From an uncultured Bacteroidota bacterium (lineage in GTDB: Bacteria; Bacteroidota; Bacteroidia; Chitinophagales; Chitinophagaceae), in assembly GCA_903839875.1 (NCBI GenBank), contig CAIMDZ010000099.1:1-42627 (forward strand): a DNA stretch of 42,627 nt, read 5' to 3'. A model generated the notes under the pieces. It was not told where the DNA came from and did not search any database. It worked only from the letters and a program-made list of their open reading frames with translations. Below are positions 1 to 8,140 of this stretch, piece by piece. How positions within the stretch are numbered: position 1 is the stretch's first letter; the number at the start of each line of letters is the position of its first letter. The position numbers and the translations under genes are program-made.

Positions 1-75
1 ATGTGTCCCGCCCTTAGTTATCGACAGCAATTCATCCCTTTCCTGCTCCGTTAGTGTAACCTTGTACTTTTCCAT
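1..75 (-). CDS. IS630-family transposase, N-terminal 25 codons (runs off left edge)
   Basis: The reverse strand opens with ATG at 75 and stays open to the window edge. It reads MEKYKVTLTEQERDELLSIT and continues KGGTH. This pattern (basic start, LTxxERxEL, then a KG-rich turn) is how IS630-type DDE transposases begin, just before their helix-turn-helix. A TAnnTTTG box (TACCTTTG) lies about 10-20 bases upstream on the same strand. Only the first 25 codons are visible, so the family call rests on this short stretch and completeness of the element cannot be judged. The neighbouring secreted-protein ORF seems to be cut at this element's end. Confidence 0.6.
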   Translation of the reverse strand, partial: MEKYKVTLTEQERDELLSITKGGTH

Positions 76-106
76 AGTTTTTGCACAAAGGTACAAAAAT
101 TATGCG

Positions 107-358
107 TCATAGTATGTGTGACATGACACTAGCACCCATGGTATCTGCTATCCTCGTCGTTCTGTAAGGATAATAAACGCTGTCGCCGCCAAATGTGCGG
201 GTAGAGTCTATTCTTATCCCGCGCACATAACTATAGCTGTTAATAAAGTAATTCTTCGGCCCGTATTGCAGACAATCATAATTCTGGGCATTAGCAGATA
301 ACCAGAAGAACAACAAAAAAAGAAAAGAGAATAAGGCTTTCATAACGGTATTTTTCAT
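107..358 (-). pseudogene. Secreted protein, truncated at its C-terminus next to the IS630 end
   Basis: The 83-residue product starts MKNTVMKALFSFLFLLFFWL and has a clear signal peptide ending near ANAQ (residues 22-25), then a Tyr-rich stretch (GPKNYFINSYSYVRG, DSVYYPYRT). The reading frame stops about 30 bases before the IS630 transposase start. The last few residues (MSHIL) probably come from element sequence. Secreted Bacteroidota proteins with this kind of N-terminus are normally hundreds of residues long, so I infer truncation by IS insertion, with the rest of the gene possibly beyond the left edge. No enzymatic function can be assigned. Confidence 0.5.
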
Positions 359-411
359 AAAGTTAGGAGTTTTAGCTATTTGTCGTCACTTTTATTCTTG
401 GCATTACTTTT

Positions 412-419
412 TACTTTTG
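412..419 (+). promoter_or_regulatory. Candidate -7 box of the PaaK-like gene
   Basis: TACTTTTG matches the Bacteroidota -7 consensus TAnnTTTG and ends only 7 bases before the ATG at 427. A well-spaced -33 TTTG is not evident. If used, the transcript would be leaderless or nearly so. Confidence 0.35.
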
Positions 420-426
420 ACTCCGT

Positions 427-1734
427 ATGCAGTTTCATCCACAAATAGCCTTCGAGCCACTAAGCCACCAGAATGCTTTCCAATCCGGGGCGCTGAAAAA
501 ATTACTGGTTTATTTGCAGGGGAATTCCCCTTTTTACAAAAGGCTCTTTGCAAAGCACCACATTGATATTCACAACATAAAATCTGTGGCCGATCTTCGC
601 TTCCTGCCCACCACCACCAAGAGTGATATGCAGGAACACAACTGGGATTTCCTGTGTGTGCCAGATAAATTCATAAAGGAATACACAGCAACCTCCGGCA
701 CTATGGGCAAGCCGGTAACTATTGCCCTCACCGAGCACGACCTGCAACGCCTGGCACACAACGAACACCAGTCGTTCCTATGCGCCGATGGCAGGCACGG
801 CGATATATACCAGCTCATGCTCACCCTCGACCGGCAATTTATGGCAGGTATGGCATATTACCTCGGCATCAGGCATTTGGGCGCTGCCCTCATTCGCACA
901 GGCCCCGGTTTGCCTGCGTTGCAATGGGATACCATCAGCAGGTTGCAGGCAAATAGCATTGTGGCAGTGCCGTCATTTATACTTAAACTGATAGATTACG
1001 CCAAAGAGCATAGTATCAATCTGAAGGAGACGCCCTTACAAAAAGCCATCTGCATTGGCGAAAGCCTGCGCAGTGCAGATTTTGAACTCAACGCCCTGGG
1101 TAAGAAAATACATGATGATTTGCCCATTAAGTTCTATTCCACCTATGCATCAACCGAAATGCAGACTGCCTTTACCGAATGCAGCGCAGGTATGGGCGGA
1201 CACCAGCAGCCGGACCTCATAATTGTGGAAATACTCAACGAGCATGGCGATACCCTTAAAGCAGGCGAGTATGGAGAGGTCACCATTACCACCCTCGGAG
1301 TAGAAGGTATGCCTTTGCTCCGTTACCGAACAGGCGATATTTGCGCCTGGTACGATTCTGTTTGCAGTTGCGGCCGCCACTCCCGCAGGCTCAGTCCGGT
1401 GCTGGGGCGTACGCAGCAAATGATCAAGTACAAGGGTACCACCTTGTACCCGCCTGCCATTTTCGATATACTCAACAAAATTCCTTTTATTAAAGAGTAC
1501 ATAATCGAGGTGTTCACAAATGAATTATTACTCGATGAATTGCGCCTGCATCTCAATACCCTGTTGCCTGTAGATGAATGCGAAAAAAGACTGCGACCGG
1601 TTTTGCAGTCGGGTTTAAGGGTGATGCCGCTGTTACAATTCCATTCTGCATCTACCATCCAGGGAATGCAATTTCCACCCAACTGCCGTAAACAGGTGAA
1701 GTTTATTGATAACAGGGAAACCCCCGGCCCCTAG
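427..1734 (+). CDS. Phenylacetate-CoA ligase family (PaaK-like) adenylating enzyme
   Basis: A 435-residue protein of the AMP-binding, PaaK-type branch. The phosphate-binding loop is YTATSGTMGKPVTI (about residues 86-99), the adenosine and ribose motif is YRTGDI (about 300-305), followed by a CSCGRH cysteine/histidine patch and GRTQQMIKYKGTTLYP, the hinge and start of the C-terminal lid. Length is typical of PaaK. The family activates aryl or acyl acids as adenylates and usually transfers them to CoA. The substrate cannot be told here because no phenylacetate catabolic genes are nearby. It stands alone, with a divergent gene to the left and a convergent one to the right. The ATG at 427 is the first start in frame. 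Confidence 0.8.
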   Translation: MQFHPQIAFEPLSHQNAFQSGALKKLLVYLQGNSPFYKRLFAKHHIDIHNIKSVADLRFLPTTTKSDMQEHNWDFLCVPDKFIKEYTATSGTMGKPVTIALTEHDLQRLAHNEHQSFLCADGRHGDIYQLMLTLDRQFMAGMAYYLGIRHLGAALIRTGPGLPALQWDTISRLQANSIVAVPSFILKLIDYAKEHSINLKETPLQKAICIGESLRSADFELNALGKKIHDDLPIKFYSTYASTEMQTAFTECSAGMGGHQQPDLIIVEILNEHGDTLKAGEYGEVTITTLGVEGMPLLRYRTGDICAWYDSVCSCGRHSRRLSPVLGRTQQMIKYKGTTLYPPAIFDILNKIPFIKEYIIEVFTNELLLDELRLHLNTLLPVDECEKRLRPVLQSGLRVMPLLQFHSASTIQGMQFPPNCRKQVKFIDNRETPGP

Positions 1735-2051
1735 ACTCCCGGCCCCTTTAGGGCAATGACATTAAGTTATACTTCGTGCGGCATCAATCAGTGCAAGAAA
1801 ATGGTTCACGCAAAGGCGCAGAGGCGCAAAGACACGAGTAATAATTGTATGCTAATAAACGCATTATGTAGTTGTCAAGCTCGCAAAATCCATGTTTCGT
1901 TAATGTACTATTCTATCCCGTTTGCAGTATAAGCTTTTTGTCCGGTTTTTCGTAATGCGATACCTAAGGCATCGAACTTATTATCAATACATTTTGCTAT
2001 AAATGTTTGACCCTTTCGGGGTCATATTTCCTTAAGTCCGTTTATAGTATA
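1735..2051. other. Intergenic, repeat remnants
   Basis: No convincing gene. The stretch holds a CCCCTTTAGGG-type sequence, a block of CGCAAAG-like units near 1812-1835 (TTCACGCAAAGGCGC and following), which is a repeat type common between Bacteroidota genes, and a small hairpin GACCC-TTTC-GGGGTC near 2009-2024. A 37-codon open stretch on the minus strand (about 2023 to 1913) has no start codon and looks like a relic of unknown origin. Confidence 0.5.
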
Positions 2052-3272
2052 CTACCCAGTCTTACCGGTGGGAAAGGGTGGCGCTACCGTTTTAGCGGGG
2101 GATGGGGTCATTTTTCTGAGGATTAATTTTGAAGGTTTTCCAGTTGCGAAAGATGTATCCGTATTTCCGGTTGTTTCCGGTTGTGCAGGGGGTGCCGGAA
2201 GTGGCTGAGATGCAGCAGGGGCAATGGTTTCAGGGGGGGTATCCACATTGTTTTCTGCAGGGGAAATATTTCCGGTTCCGGAGTGGAATACCTGTTGGGC
2301 AAACTGCTCAAAAGTCTGTGCCTGGGGTTTTGGGATCGTATTTCTATTCTCCTGCAGGAACTCATTGACAAGCCCTGAGAACGCGGCAAGTGAGGTTCGG
2401 GAATTTCCGGTTGTTTCCGGTTGTGCATGGGGTACCGGAAGTGGCTGAAATGCAGCAGGGGCAATGGTTTCAGGCTGGTTATCCACATTGGTTTCTTCCG
2501 GGAAAATATTTCCGGTTTCGGAATGGAATACCTGTTGGGCAAACTGCTCAAAAGCCTGGGCCTCGTGTTTTGGAATTGTATTACTATGCTCTTGCAGCAA
2601 TTCATTGCCGAGGCCGGAGACCGCAGCAAATGAGGTTCCGGAATTTCCGGTTGTTTCCGGTTGCTCGGGGAGTACCGGAAGTGGCTGAGATGCAGCAGGG
2701 GTAATGGTTTGAGGGTGGTTATCCACAACGGTTTCTTCCGGGAAAATATTTCCGGTTTCGGGGTTGGATGCAAACCAGGGGCTAAGAGGGGATATGCTGC
2801 CAGCGCCATATTCCATTTCATAAGGCGCATAGCCATTTTGTGCCTGTTTTTCCAGGAATTTAGAGTACCAGTAACCGAGGTCCCAGCAGAAGTCTTTTGT
2901 TCCGTTCTTTTTGCTTACCCAGTCATTGAACAACCGGAACAACTGCATGCTCTGACCCAGAGTGGGAGACTTTTTCGTTTTTTCGATACTGGCGATGAGC
3001 TTTCTTTGTGTTTCGGCTTCCTGTGGTGTGGGAAAACGTGTGCCCGGTTTGCGGGCGGCAATTGCAGCCTGGAGTTCGACGAGTTGGGAACAGAGACTTT
3101 CGGCAATCATGGCAGGGGCCTGGAGAGAAGCTTGCTTCAATTTGTCCCAGGCATACTGGCGGATCCAGTTGTAAATGGTGCGTTCGGTGACGCCGACCCT
3201 TGCGGCGATGTCTTTTTGTGTCAGGAACTCTGTGAAATAAAGCCTTTGGGCTTCGATCATTTTTTCGTTCAT
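2052..3272 (-). CDS. Orphan terminase-gpP-like HTH protein with 80-residue tandem repeats
   Basis: A 406-residue protein. Residues 1-45 form a helix-turn-helix of the phage terminase small-subunit (gpP) type: FLTQKDIAARVGVTERTIYN followed by WIRQYAWDKLK. Residues 46-165 are mostly helical. From residue 172 there are two full 80-residue repeats and a partial third, each opening TGNIFPEE or a variant, then a Pro/Gln-rich stretch, QPETTGNS, and FEQFAQQVFHS. The C-terminus is Lys/Pro-rich. No large terminase, portal or capsid gene is near, so a packaging role is unlikely and DNA binding is inferred from the HTH only. The start at 3272 puts the HTH near the N-terminus as expected. A perfect 28-bp palindrome lies about 150 bp upstream. 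Overlapping long ORFs on the opposite strand are by-products of the repeats. Confidence 0.75.
   Translation of the reverse strand: MNEKMIEAQRLYFTEFLTQKDIAARVGVTERTIYNWIRQYAWDKLKQASLQAPAMIAESLCSQLVELQAAIAARKPGTRFPTPQEAETQRKLIASIEKTKKSPTLGQSMQLFRLFNDWVSKKNGTKDFCWDLGYWYSKFLEKQAQNGYAPYEMEYGAGSISPLSPWFASNPETGNIFPEETVVDNHPQTITPAASQPLPVLPEQPETTGNSGTSFAAVSGLGNELLQEHSNTIPKHEAQAFEQFAQQVFHSETGNIFPEETNVDNQPETIAPAAFQPLPVPHAQPETTGNSRTSLAAFSGLVNEFLQENRNTIPKPQAQTFEQFAQQVFHSGTGNISPAENNVDTPPETIAPAASQPLPAPPAQPETTGNTDTSFATGKPSKLILRKMTPSPAKTVAPPFPTGKTG
2150..2759 (-). repeat. In-frame 240-bp tandem repeats inside the gpP-like gene
   Basis: Units at about 2520-2759 and 2280-2519, and a partial one at about 2150-2279, are offset by exactly 240 bp and nearly identical in several blocks, for example ACCTGTTGGGCAAACTGCTC at 2289 and again at 2529. 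The period is a multiple of three, so copy-number change would keep the frame. Two of the units contain the 9-mer TTATCCACA (2479, 2719). Confidence 0.85.
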
Positions 3273-3424
3273 TCGATAGGAATTTATAGTAATAAAAAAT
3301 TGCCATCCACCTTCGCTACCTCCTTCGCTAAAAAGCTATGGCGGTTAAAAGCGGACGAAGGCAAAATTGAGATGAATATTTGACATTACAAAATTTAAAA
3401 TTTATGATACTACAGTTTGGTGTC

Positions 3425-3452
3425 TATCATGTACAGTATACTGTACATGATA
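3425..3452. promoter_or_regulatory. Perfect 28-bp palindrome, candidate operator
   Basis: The left half-site is TATCATGTACAGTA and the right half is its exact reverse complement, with no spacer and no mismatch. It lies in the 428-bp gap between the gpP-like gene (starts 3272, minus) and dedA (starts 3701, plus), so it could control either. Size and symmetry suit a dimeric or tetrameric DNA-binding protein. No U-tract follows, so a terminator is unlikely. Confidence 0.55.
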
Positions 3453-3700
3453 CATTCTGATTTGCAATCTGGGCGCTGGTTTTGGCGGAATTTTCGTTTT
3501 TTTTAAGTGGCTTTCGGGAATGTGGATAAAATGGAGGGTGGCGTGGATTATATTAGCGTGATTTTTATTGTGTTTTGTGCAGACGATTGAATGATTTTAG
3601 CCCTGTTTTCCCCCTTTAGGGGCAGGGGGTGAGCCGGTGGGGCTTGGGATTCAAATTTTTCCGTTTTTTTTCCTATTTTCACCCCTCCAAGATTTAAAAT
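3453..3700. other. Intergenic between the palindrome and dedA
   Basis: No gene seen. It contains one consensus DnaA-box 9-mer (TGTGGATAA at 3521-3529), a C-rich and G-rich tract near 3606-3640 with the palindromic CCCCCTTTAGGGG core found elsewhere in the window, and T-rich DNA just before dedA. Confidence 0.4.
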
Positions 3701-4369
3701 ATGCACGATTTACTTCAATTATTCCATAACCTTACCAATCCCGACTGGATTAATGCCCATTATGGATTGTACCTTGTATTGTTTATCATTTTTGCTGAAA
3801 CGGGTTTGTTCTTCGGGTTTTTCCTGCCGGGTGATTCTCTGTTGTTTGTAAGCGGCATGATCATCTCAGGATCAAATACCCCATTTACGCTGCCGGTTTT
3901 GAATCTTGTTTATTGGGTTTTGCTGCTAACGGTCGGCGGTATTATCGGGAATTTGGTTGGTTATTGGTTTGGTAATAAGTCGGGGCATCTCCTGATGAAA
4001 AGGCCTGATTCTCTGCTGTTTAAGAAAAGGCACCTTGTACAAGCCCACGACTTTTATGAAAAGAAGGGAAGTATGGCCATTTTTCTCGCCCGTTTTCTCC
4101 CTATAGTCCGCACATTTGCCCCTATCGTTGGTGGTATGGCCGATATGAACTACAAGAAATTCATTACGTTTAATATCCTTGGCAGCTTTGCATGGGTACT
4201 GAGTATGACAACAACAGGTTTCCTTTTGGGTAAAAATGTGTGGGTAAAAAATAATATCGAATATATAGTTATTGGGTTAATAATTATTACTACCGGTCCG
4301 GTATTGTTCAAGATGTTTTTTGGAAGAAAGAAAGTAAATACTGCGGGTGGTGATAGGCAAGGGCAGTAA
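3701..4369 (+). CDS. DedA family integral membrane protein
   Basis: A 222-residue protein with several membrane segments. Two features mark the DedA/VTT family: the N-terminal stretch AETGLFFGFFLPGDSLLFV and the signature FLARFLPIVRTFAPIVGGMA (about residues 128-147), with the conserved arginines and prolines. DedA proteins are linked to recycling of the undecaprenyl or phospholipid carrier across the inner membrane and to envelope homeostasis. The product here is not further specified. The MFS gene starts 14 bases after the stop, so the two are probably co-transcribed. The C-terminus is basic, as expected for a cytoplasmic tail. Confidence 0.88.
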   Translation: MHDLLQLFHNLTNPDWINAHYGLYLVLFIIFAETGLFFGFFLPGDSLLFVSGMIISGSNTPFTLPVLNLVYWVLLLTVGGIIGNLVGYWFGNKSGHLLMKRPDSLLFKKRHLVQAHDFYEKKGSMAIFLARFLPIVRTFAPIVGGMADMNYKKFITFNILGSFAWVLSMTTTGFLLGKNVWVKNNIEYIVIGLIIITTGPVLFKMFFGRKKVNTAGGDRQGQ

Positions 4370-4383
4370 AACAATTAAGATTC

Positions 4384-5604
4384 ATGCAACCGAAGAAAGC
4401 AATTGGTTTATTAAGCATCCCGGTAATTGTAGCTGCCCTCGGATATTTCGTTGACATTTATGACCTGCTTCTCTTTGGCATGATCCGTGATACCAGCCTT
4501 CATGATCTTGGGCTGAAAGATACTGTAAACACCGGCCTCGAAATCATGAGCCTGCAGATGTATGGCTTATTAATAGGCGGCATTTGCTGGGGTATGATGG
4601 GTGATAAAAAGGGCAGGCTGAGTGTACTCTTCGGATCTATATTATTGTACTCCCTGGCCAATGCAGCCAATGGATTAGTGCAAACAATACCGCAATATAA
4701 ATTATGCAGATTCATTGCCGGCCTTGGGCTGGCAGGCGAGCTAGGTGCGGGTATTACCCTTGTCAGCGAACTGGTTTCGAAAGAGAAAAGGGGGATAGCT
4801 ACTTCATTCGTTGCGGGGGTGGGGCTAACAGGGGCAATTGTAGCTTATTTTATTTCACAGGTTTTTCACTGGAGAGTGTGCTTTTATATAGGTGGCGGAT
4901 TGGGTATTATGTTGTTGTTTTTGCAGGTAAGAGTTTTTGAGTCCGGAATGTATTCTACCCTTAAAAATTCAAAGGTGCAGAAGGGGAACTTTTTCATGTT
5001 CTTTAATAAATGGAGCCGGTTTAGAAAATACATTCTTGCGATACTTGTCGGCTTACCCACCTGGTACGTCATTGGCCTGCTCATACAGGTGTCAGATAAA
5101 TTCGGGAAGGAGTTCCATCTCACCGGAGGAAATGTAATTCCGGGCAAGGCTGTGATGTTTGCCTATATAGCAATCGCAGCTGCCGATATTCTCATTGGGC
5201 TAGTGAGCCATGTGCTGAAAAGCCGTAAGAAGGCATTGTTTATTTTCTTTGCCATCACCATCTTCGGTATTGTGCTCTACTTCAGGCAGGAAAACGGCAC
5301 AGTTGCAGGCATGTATCTCATTTGCGGTATTATGGGCTTCGGTACGGGCTTCTGGGCGCTGTTTGTGACGATGGCCGCAGAACATTTCGGCACCAACCTC
5401 CGCGCTACCGCAGCTACCACTGTACCCAATATGGTTCGTGGCTCTCTGCCGCTCATCGTCATCCTGTTCCATGCATTAACGCCTCATTTTGGATTTATTA
5501 ATGCCGGTGCCATCACAGGCACAGTAGTAATGGTACTCAGTACTACAGCGGTCTTTCTATCTGAAGAAACCTTTGGAAAAGACCTTAATTTCTTTGAGGA
5601 CTAG
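4384..5604 (+). CDS. MFS transporter, metabolite/sugar-porter type
   Basis: A 406-residue protein with about 12 hydrophobic segments. The motif between helices 2 and 3 is GDKKGRLSVLFGS (about residues 72-84). After helix 4 comes GELGAGITLVSELVSKEKRG, which resembles sugar-porter and metabolite:H+ symporter families. An acidic pair in helix 1 (DIYDLLLFG) may take part in proton coupling. The loop between helices 6 and 7 is basic, as usual. The substrate is unknown. It follows dedA by 14 bases, so one transcription unit is likely, and the next gene is convergent. Confidence 0.82.
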   Translation: MQPKKAIGLLSIPVIVAALGYFVDIYDLLLFGMIRDTSLHDLGLKDTVNTGLEIMSLQMYGLLIGGICWGMMGDKKGRLSVLFGSILLYSLANAANGLVQTIPQYKLCRFIAGLGLAGELGAGITLVSELVSKEKRGIATSFVAGVGLTGAIVAYFISQVFHWRVCFYIGGGLGIMLLFLQVRVFESGMYSTLKNSKVQKGNFFMFFNKWSRFRKYILAILVGLPTWYVIGLLIQVSDKFGKEFHLTGGNVIPGKAVMFAYIAIAAADILIGLVSHVLKSRKKALFIFFAITIFGIVLYFRQENGTVAGMYLICGIMGFGTGFWALFVTMAAEHFGTNLRATAATTVPNMVRGSLPLIVILFHALTPHFGFINAGAITGTVVMVLSTTAVFLSEETFGKDLNFFED

Positions 5605-5650
5605 TTGATTTCCAAACTTTTCGAATATCGGAAGGGTGGTGCCCGTTTCG

Positions 5651-6166
5651 CTAAGCTGGCATGGGGATTGGAATCTCAATTGCATCCAGAATTTCAGTTA
5701 GTTTTTCTTTGTCTTTTTTTGTTCTTCTGAAATAAAAATACCGCTGAACCCAAATGGCTAGAAACATTGCTGGCAGGACGGGAAGCCAAAAGTTAAATGC
5801 CGCTCTTGTTAAGCTACCAAACAGAATAACTAATAAGAAAAAAACAATCAATGAATAGTTTCGGGGCGGAACGGTCGAAACTATATGAACTATTGATCCT
5901 TTTTGTGAAATAGCAAAGGTTCCTTTAACATCCGGTGGAAGTATGTTACTTCGGTATCCCCGTTGAAAAGCGTGGCTTACATTAAATGCAACATCGGTGA
6001 TCTCACCCTCAAAATATCTTGCATCGCGAGTTAGTTCACCCAAAATTGATTTAAAACTTAATGGTTCGTTTTTCCTGATGTTTGCAGACAATAAGTCAAC
6101 AACTTCAGCCCTTGTGTGGCTGGTTTCAAGCCTGTATTCCGTTTTAGGAAAAAGTTGAAAAATCAT
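5651..6166 (-). CDS. Hypothetical protein with two C-terminal membrane helices
   Basis: A 171-residue protein that I cannot place in a family. The first 110 residues are soluble (FPKTEYRLETSHTRAEVVDL, later GEITDVAFNVSHAFQRGYRS). Two adjacent membrane segments follow (about 106-147: YSLIVFFLLVILFGS and FWLPVLPAMFLAIWVQRYFY), then a short basic and acidic tail. The gene starts 10 bases after the DUF1835 gene stops on the same strand, so it is the second gene of that unit. A soluble sensor-like head on a membrane hairpin is an inference from shape only. Confidence 0.65.
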   Translation of the reverse strand: MIFQLFPKTEYRLETSHTRAEVVDLLSANIRKNEPLSFKSILGELTRDARYFEGEITDVAFNVSHAFQRGYRSNILPPDVKGTFAISQKGSIVHIVSTVPPRNYSLIVFFLLVILFGSLTRAAFNFWLPVLPAMFLAIWVQRYFYFRRTKKDKEKLTEILDAIEIPIPMPA

Positions 6167-6176
6167 AGTATCAAAC

Positions 6177-7010
6177 TTACACCGCCAGGTTCAACTGCGC
6201 GTCTGCGCCATCTCCCGGCAACTTTACTTCGAAATCCTTAAGGGTTTTGGTTAGTTCGCCCTGTATCTGCAGGCGGCCTGTATCTACGAGCTTGCGTAAG
6301 CGCCAGCCAATAAAAGTGTCACTTACCGGTAAATTATACCTGTTGAGCGCCTGGTTTGCAATACGTGATGCCTTCTGGAACTGGTGAGAAGCAAAGCTGA
6401 TGATCTGTGTATCGTAATAATCTTCGTTTCTCGATAGCAGCCTTTTGCCACCTTCCAGTGTACGTACTCCTGCATTTTCAATGATCAGTTTACGCCATTC
6501 TTCGCCATCGGTTTCCAGTTCGGCAGCATTTACGGCGCGGGCCAGTTTCTTCGCTTTTACCAGTTCTTTGGGCAGTATTTCCCCAATGCTCTTAGGGAAG
6601 AATATTTTGCCGTTTTCATCAAGAAAGGGCAGGCCGGCAATATTGATCACAAAGAATCTGCCCAGGTAATTGCCGAGGTATTTTAATATCCAATGGTAAA
6701 GGCACAGGTCGGCGGGCCAGGGAGCCATCCATACCCATACTACAGCATCCTCATTTTTGGATAGTTGCAGCGATACTTCCAGCAGACGTTCCATATCATC
6801 CACCATCGCAGGCACTTTCTCATTATTGATTACCATTTGCCAGTATGCAGAGCGCATTTCAGAAAATTTCTGGTCTTCTTCTTTTTGCAGCGGGCCTATG
6901 TTCAGGGTGTCCTTCATTACCACTACTTCGCCCGCCATAGATGGGTCCATAATTATCGCGTCTTTCAACGGCGCTGCAGCAGCCTCTCCTGTTACTATAT
7001 GATAGATCAT
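6177..7010 (-). CDS. DUF1835 / DUF3658 domain protein
   Basis: A 277-residue soluble protein. The N-terminus (MIYHIVTGEAAAAPLKDAI, then VVVMKDTLNIGPL) and the central D-rich stretch (VWVWMAPWPADLCLYHWIL, about residues 92-110) fit DUF1835. The C-terminal part (QKASRIANQALNRYNLPVSD, then TFIGWRLRKLVDTGRLQIQG) fits the associated DUF3658 helical domain. The biochemical function is unknown. It leads a two-gene unit with the membrane protein that starts 10 bases downstream. ATG at 7010 is the natural start because the conserved strand begins immediately. Confidence 0.8.
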   Translation of the reverse strand: MIYHIVTGEAAAAPLKDAIIMDPSMAGEVVVMKDTLNIGPLQKEEDQKFSEMRSAYWQMVINNEKVPAMVDDMERLLEVSLQLSKNEDAVVWVWMAPWPADLCLYHWILKYLGNYLGRFFVINIAGLPFLDENGKIFFPKSIGEILPKELVKAKKLARAVNAAELETDGEEWRKLIIENAGVRTLEGGKRLLSRNEDYYDTQIISFASHQFQKASRIANQALNRYNLPVSDTFIGWRLRKLVDTGRLQIQGELTKTLKDFEVKLPGDGADAQLNLAV

Positions 7011-7283
7011 TAATTTGTATCGGTTTGGGTGGCAAAAGTAATAAATCGGTGGTTAGGAATTGGTATTTTTAGAATTGGTAATTTGGATTGTTTTATACCT
7101 TATTATGTATTCAGTTCGACATCATTTAATGTTATTACAAACTTTGGTTTGCCACTTTTAGTCATTCCTATTCCCTTTTAAAAAAATAGTTTTGTGTCTT
7201 TCCATAAATAATTATGCTAATTTCTACGTTATTATTAAAGGTTAATTTTTACATTTATATCGGTTAAATTCAAACAGAGGTAT

Positions 7284-8111
7284 ATGAGTTACTTTACACG
7301 TCTTTCCAATGGCTGGGATATAGCAAAGGCCAGCTTCAAAGTGCTCAGTGCACATAAGGAACTGGTCGTTTTTCCTTTTCTTTCAGGTCTTAGCCTGTTG
7401 CTTGTTTTAGGTTCTTTTGCCGTTGCCCTATTAGGCAACTTTGGCTGGGATTATAATCACCTGTTCGAAATTAGCAGGGGAGCTCAATACCTGGTCCTGT
7501 TCCTGTTTTACATTGTCAATTATTTTGTGGTTGTCTTCTTCAATATGGCGCTCATGCATTGCGCAAAGCTGTATTTTGATGGTGAAGAAGTGAGTGTTTC
7601 AAAAGGGCTGCAGTTTAGTGTCAGCCGGCTGGGGGCTATACTTTCGTGGGCATTGTTTGCCGCTACTGTAGGCATGGTTTTAAAGATCATACAGGATAAT
7701 GTAGGCTGGCTGGGTAAGATTATTGTAGGATTAGTAGGATTTGTGTGGGGCATATCTACTTTCTTTGTTGTACCCGTTATTGCATACGAAAAACTAAGCC
7801 CTGTAGATGCGCTAAAGAAGTCGGCGAACATTATGAAGGAAAAATGGGGTGATACACTGGTCGCCAATTTCAGCATCAGCCTTGTAGGTTTTGTTTTCTT
7901 TGCATTGGTGGGTATCACAGGCGCTGTTGTATCGGCAATGGTAAATGAACAGGCGGGTATTGTCCTATTTGTTGCCGGCTTTTTATTGATAGCGCTTGTT
8001 ATGAGTGCGCTGAACAGTATTTTTATCAGCGCCATGTACAACCACATCAATGGCAATACCAATGATCATTTTGACGACAAGATGCTGGATAATCTTTTTG
8101 TGGAGGGGTAG
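7284..8111 (+). CDS. DUF6159-like integral membrane protein
   Basis: A 275-residue protein with about six membrane segments. It opens MSYFTRLSNGWDIAKASFKV and LSAHKELVVFPFLSG, the pattern of DUF6159-type proteins. After helix 5 comes VVPVIAYEKLSPVDALKKSA, then NIMKEKWGDTLVANFSIS, an amphipathic region also conserved in that family. The role is unknown. It stands alone, divergent from the DUF1835 gene with a 273-bp AT-rich gap and convergent with the TPR gene. No obvious promoter box is seen close to the ATG. Confidence 0.72.
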   Translation: MSYFTRLSNGWDIAKASFKVLSAHKELVVFPFLSGLSLLLVLGSFAVALLGNFGWDYNHLFEISRGAQYLVLFLFYIVNYFVVVFFNMALMHCAKLYFDGEEVSVSKGLQFSVSRLGAILSWALFAATVGMVLKIIQDNVGWLGKIIVGLVGFVWGISTFFVVPVIAYEKLSPVDALKKSANIMKEKWGDTLVANFSISLVGFVFFALVGITGAVVSAMVNEQAGIVLFVAGFLLIALVMSALNSIFISAMYNHINGNTNDHFDDKMLDNLFVEG

Positions 8112-8140
8112 GGGGTAGTTGGCGAATTCCCCTGGCGCAT

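Noticed and set aside
2052-3272. Prophage
   Set aside because: Only a terminase-type HTH is present. No large terminase, portal, capsid, tail or integrase gene was seen nearby.
2661-3383. 240-codon ORF antisense to the gpP-like gene, and long ORFs in other frames of the repeats
   Set aside because: Repeats without stop codons in one frame often leave others open. The minus-strand frame has the recognisable HTH, so the others are taken as by-products.
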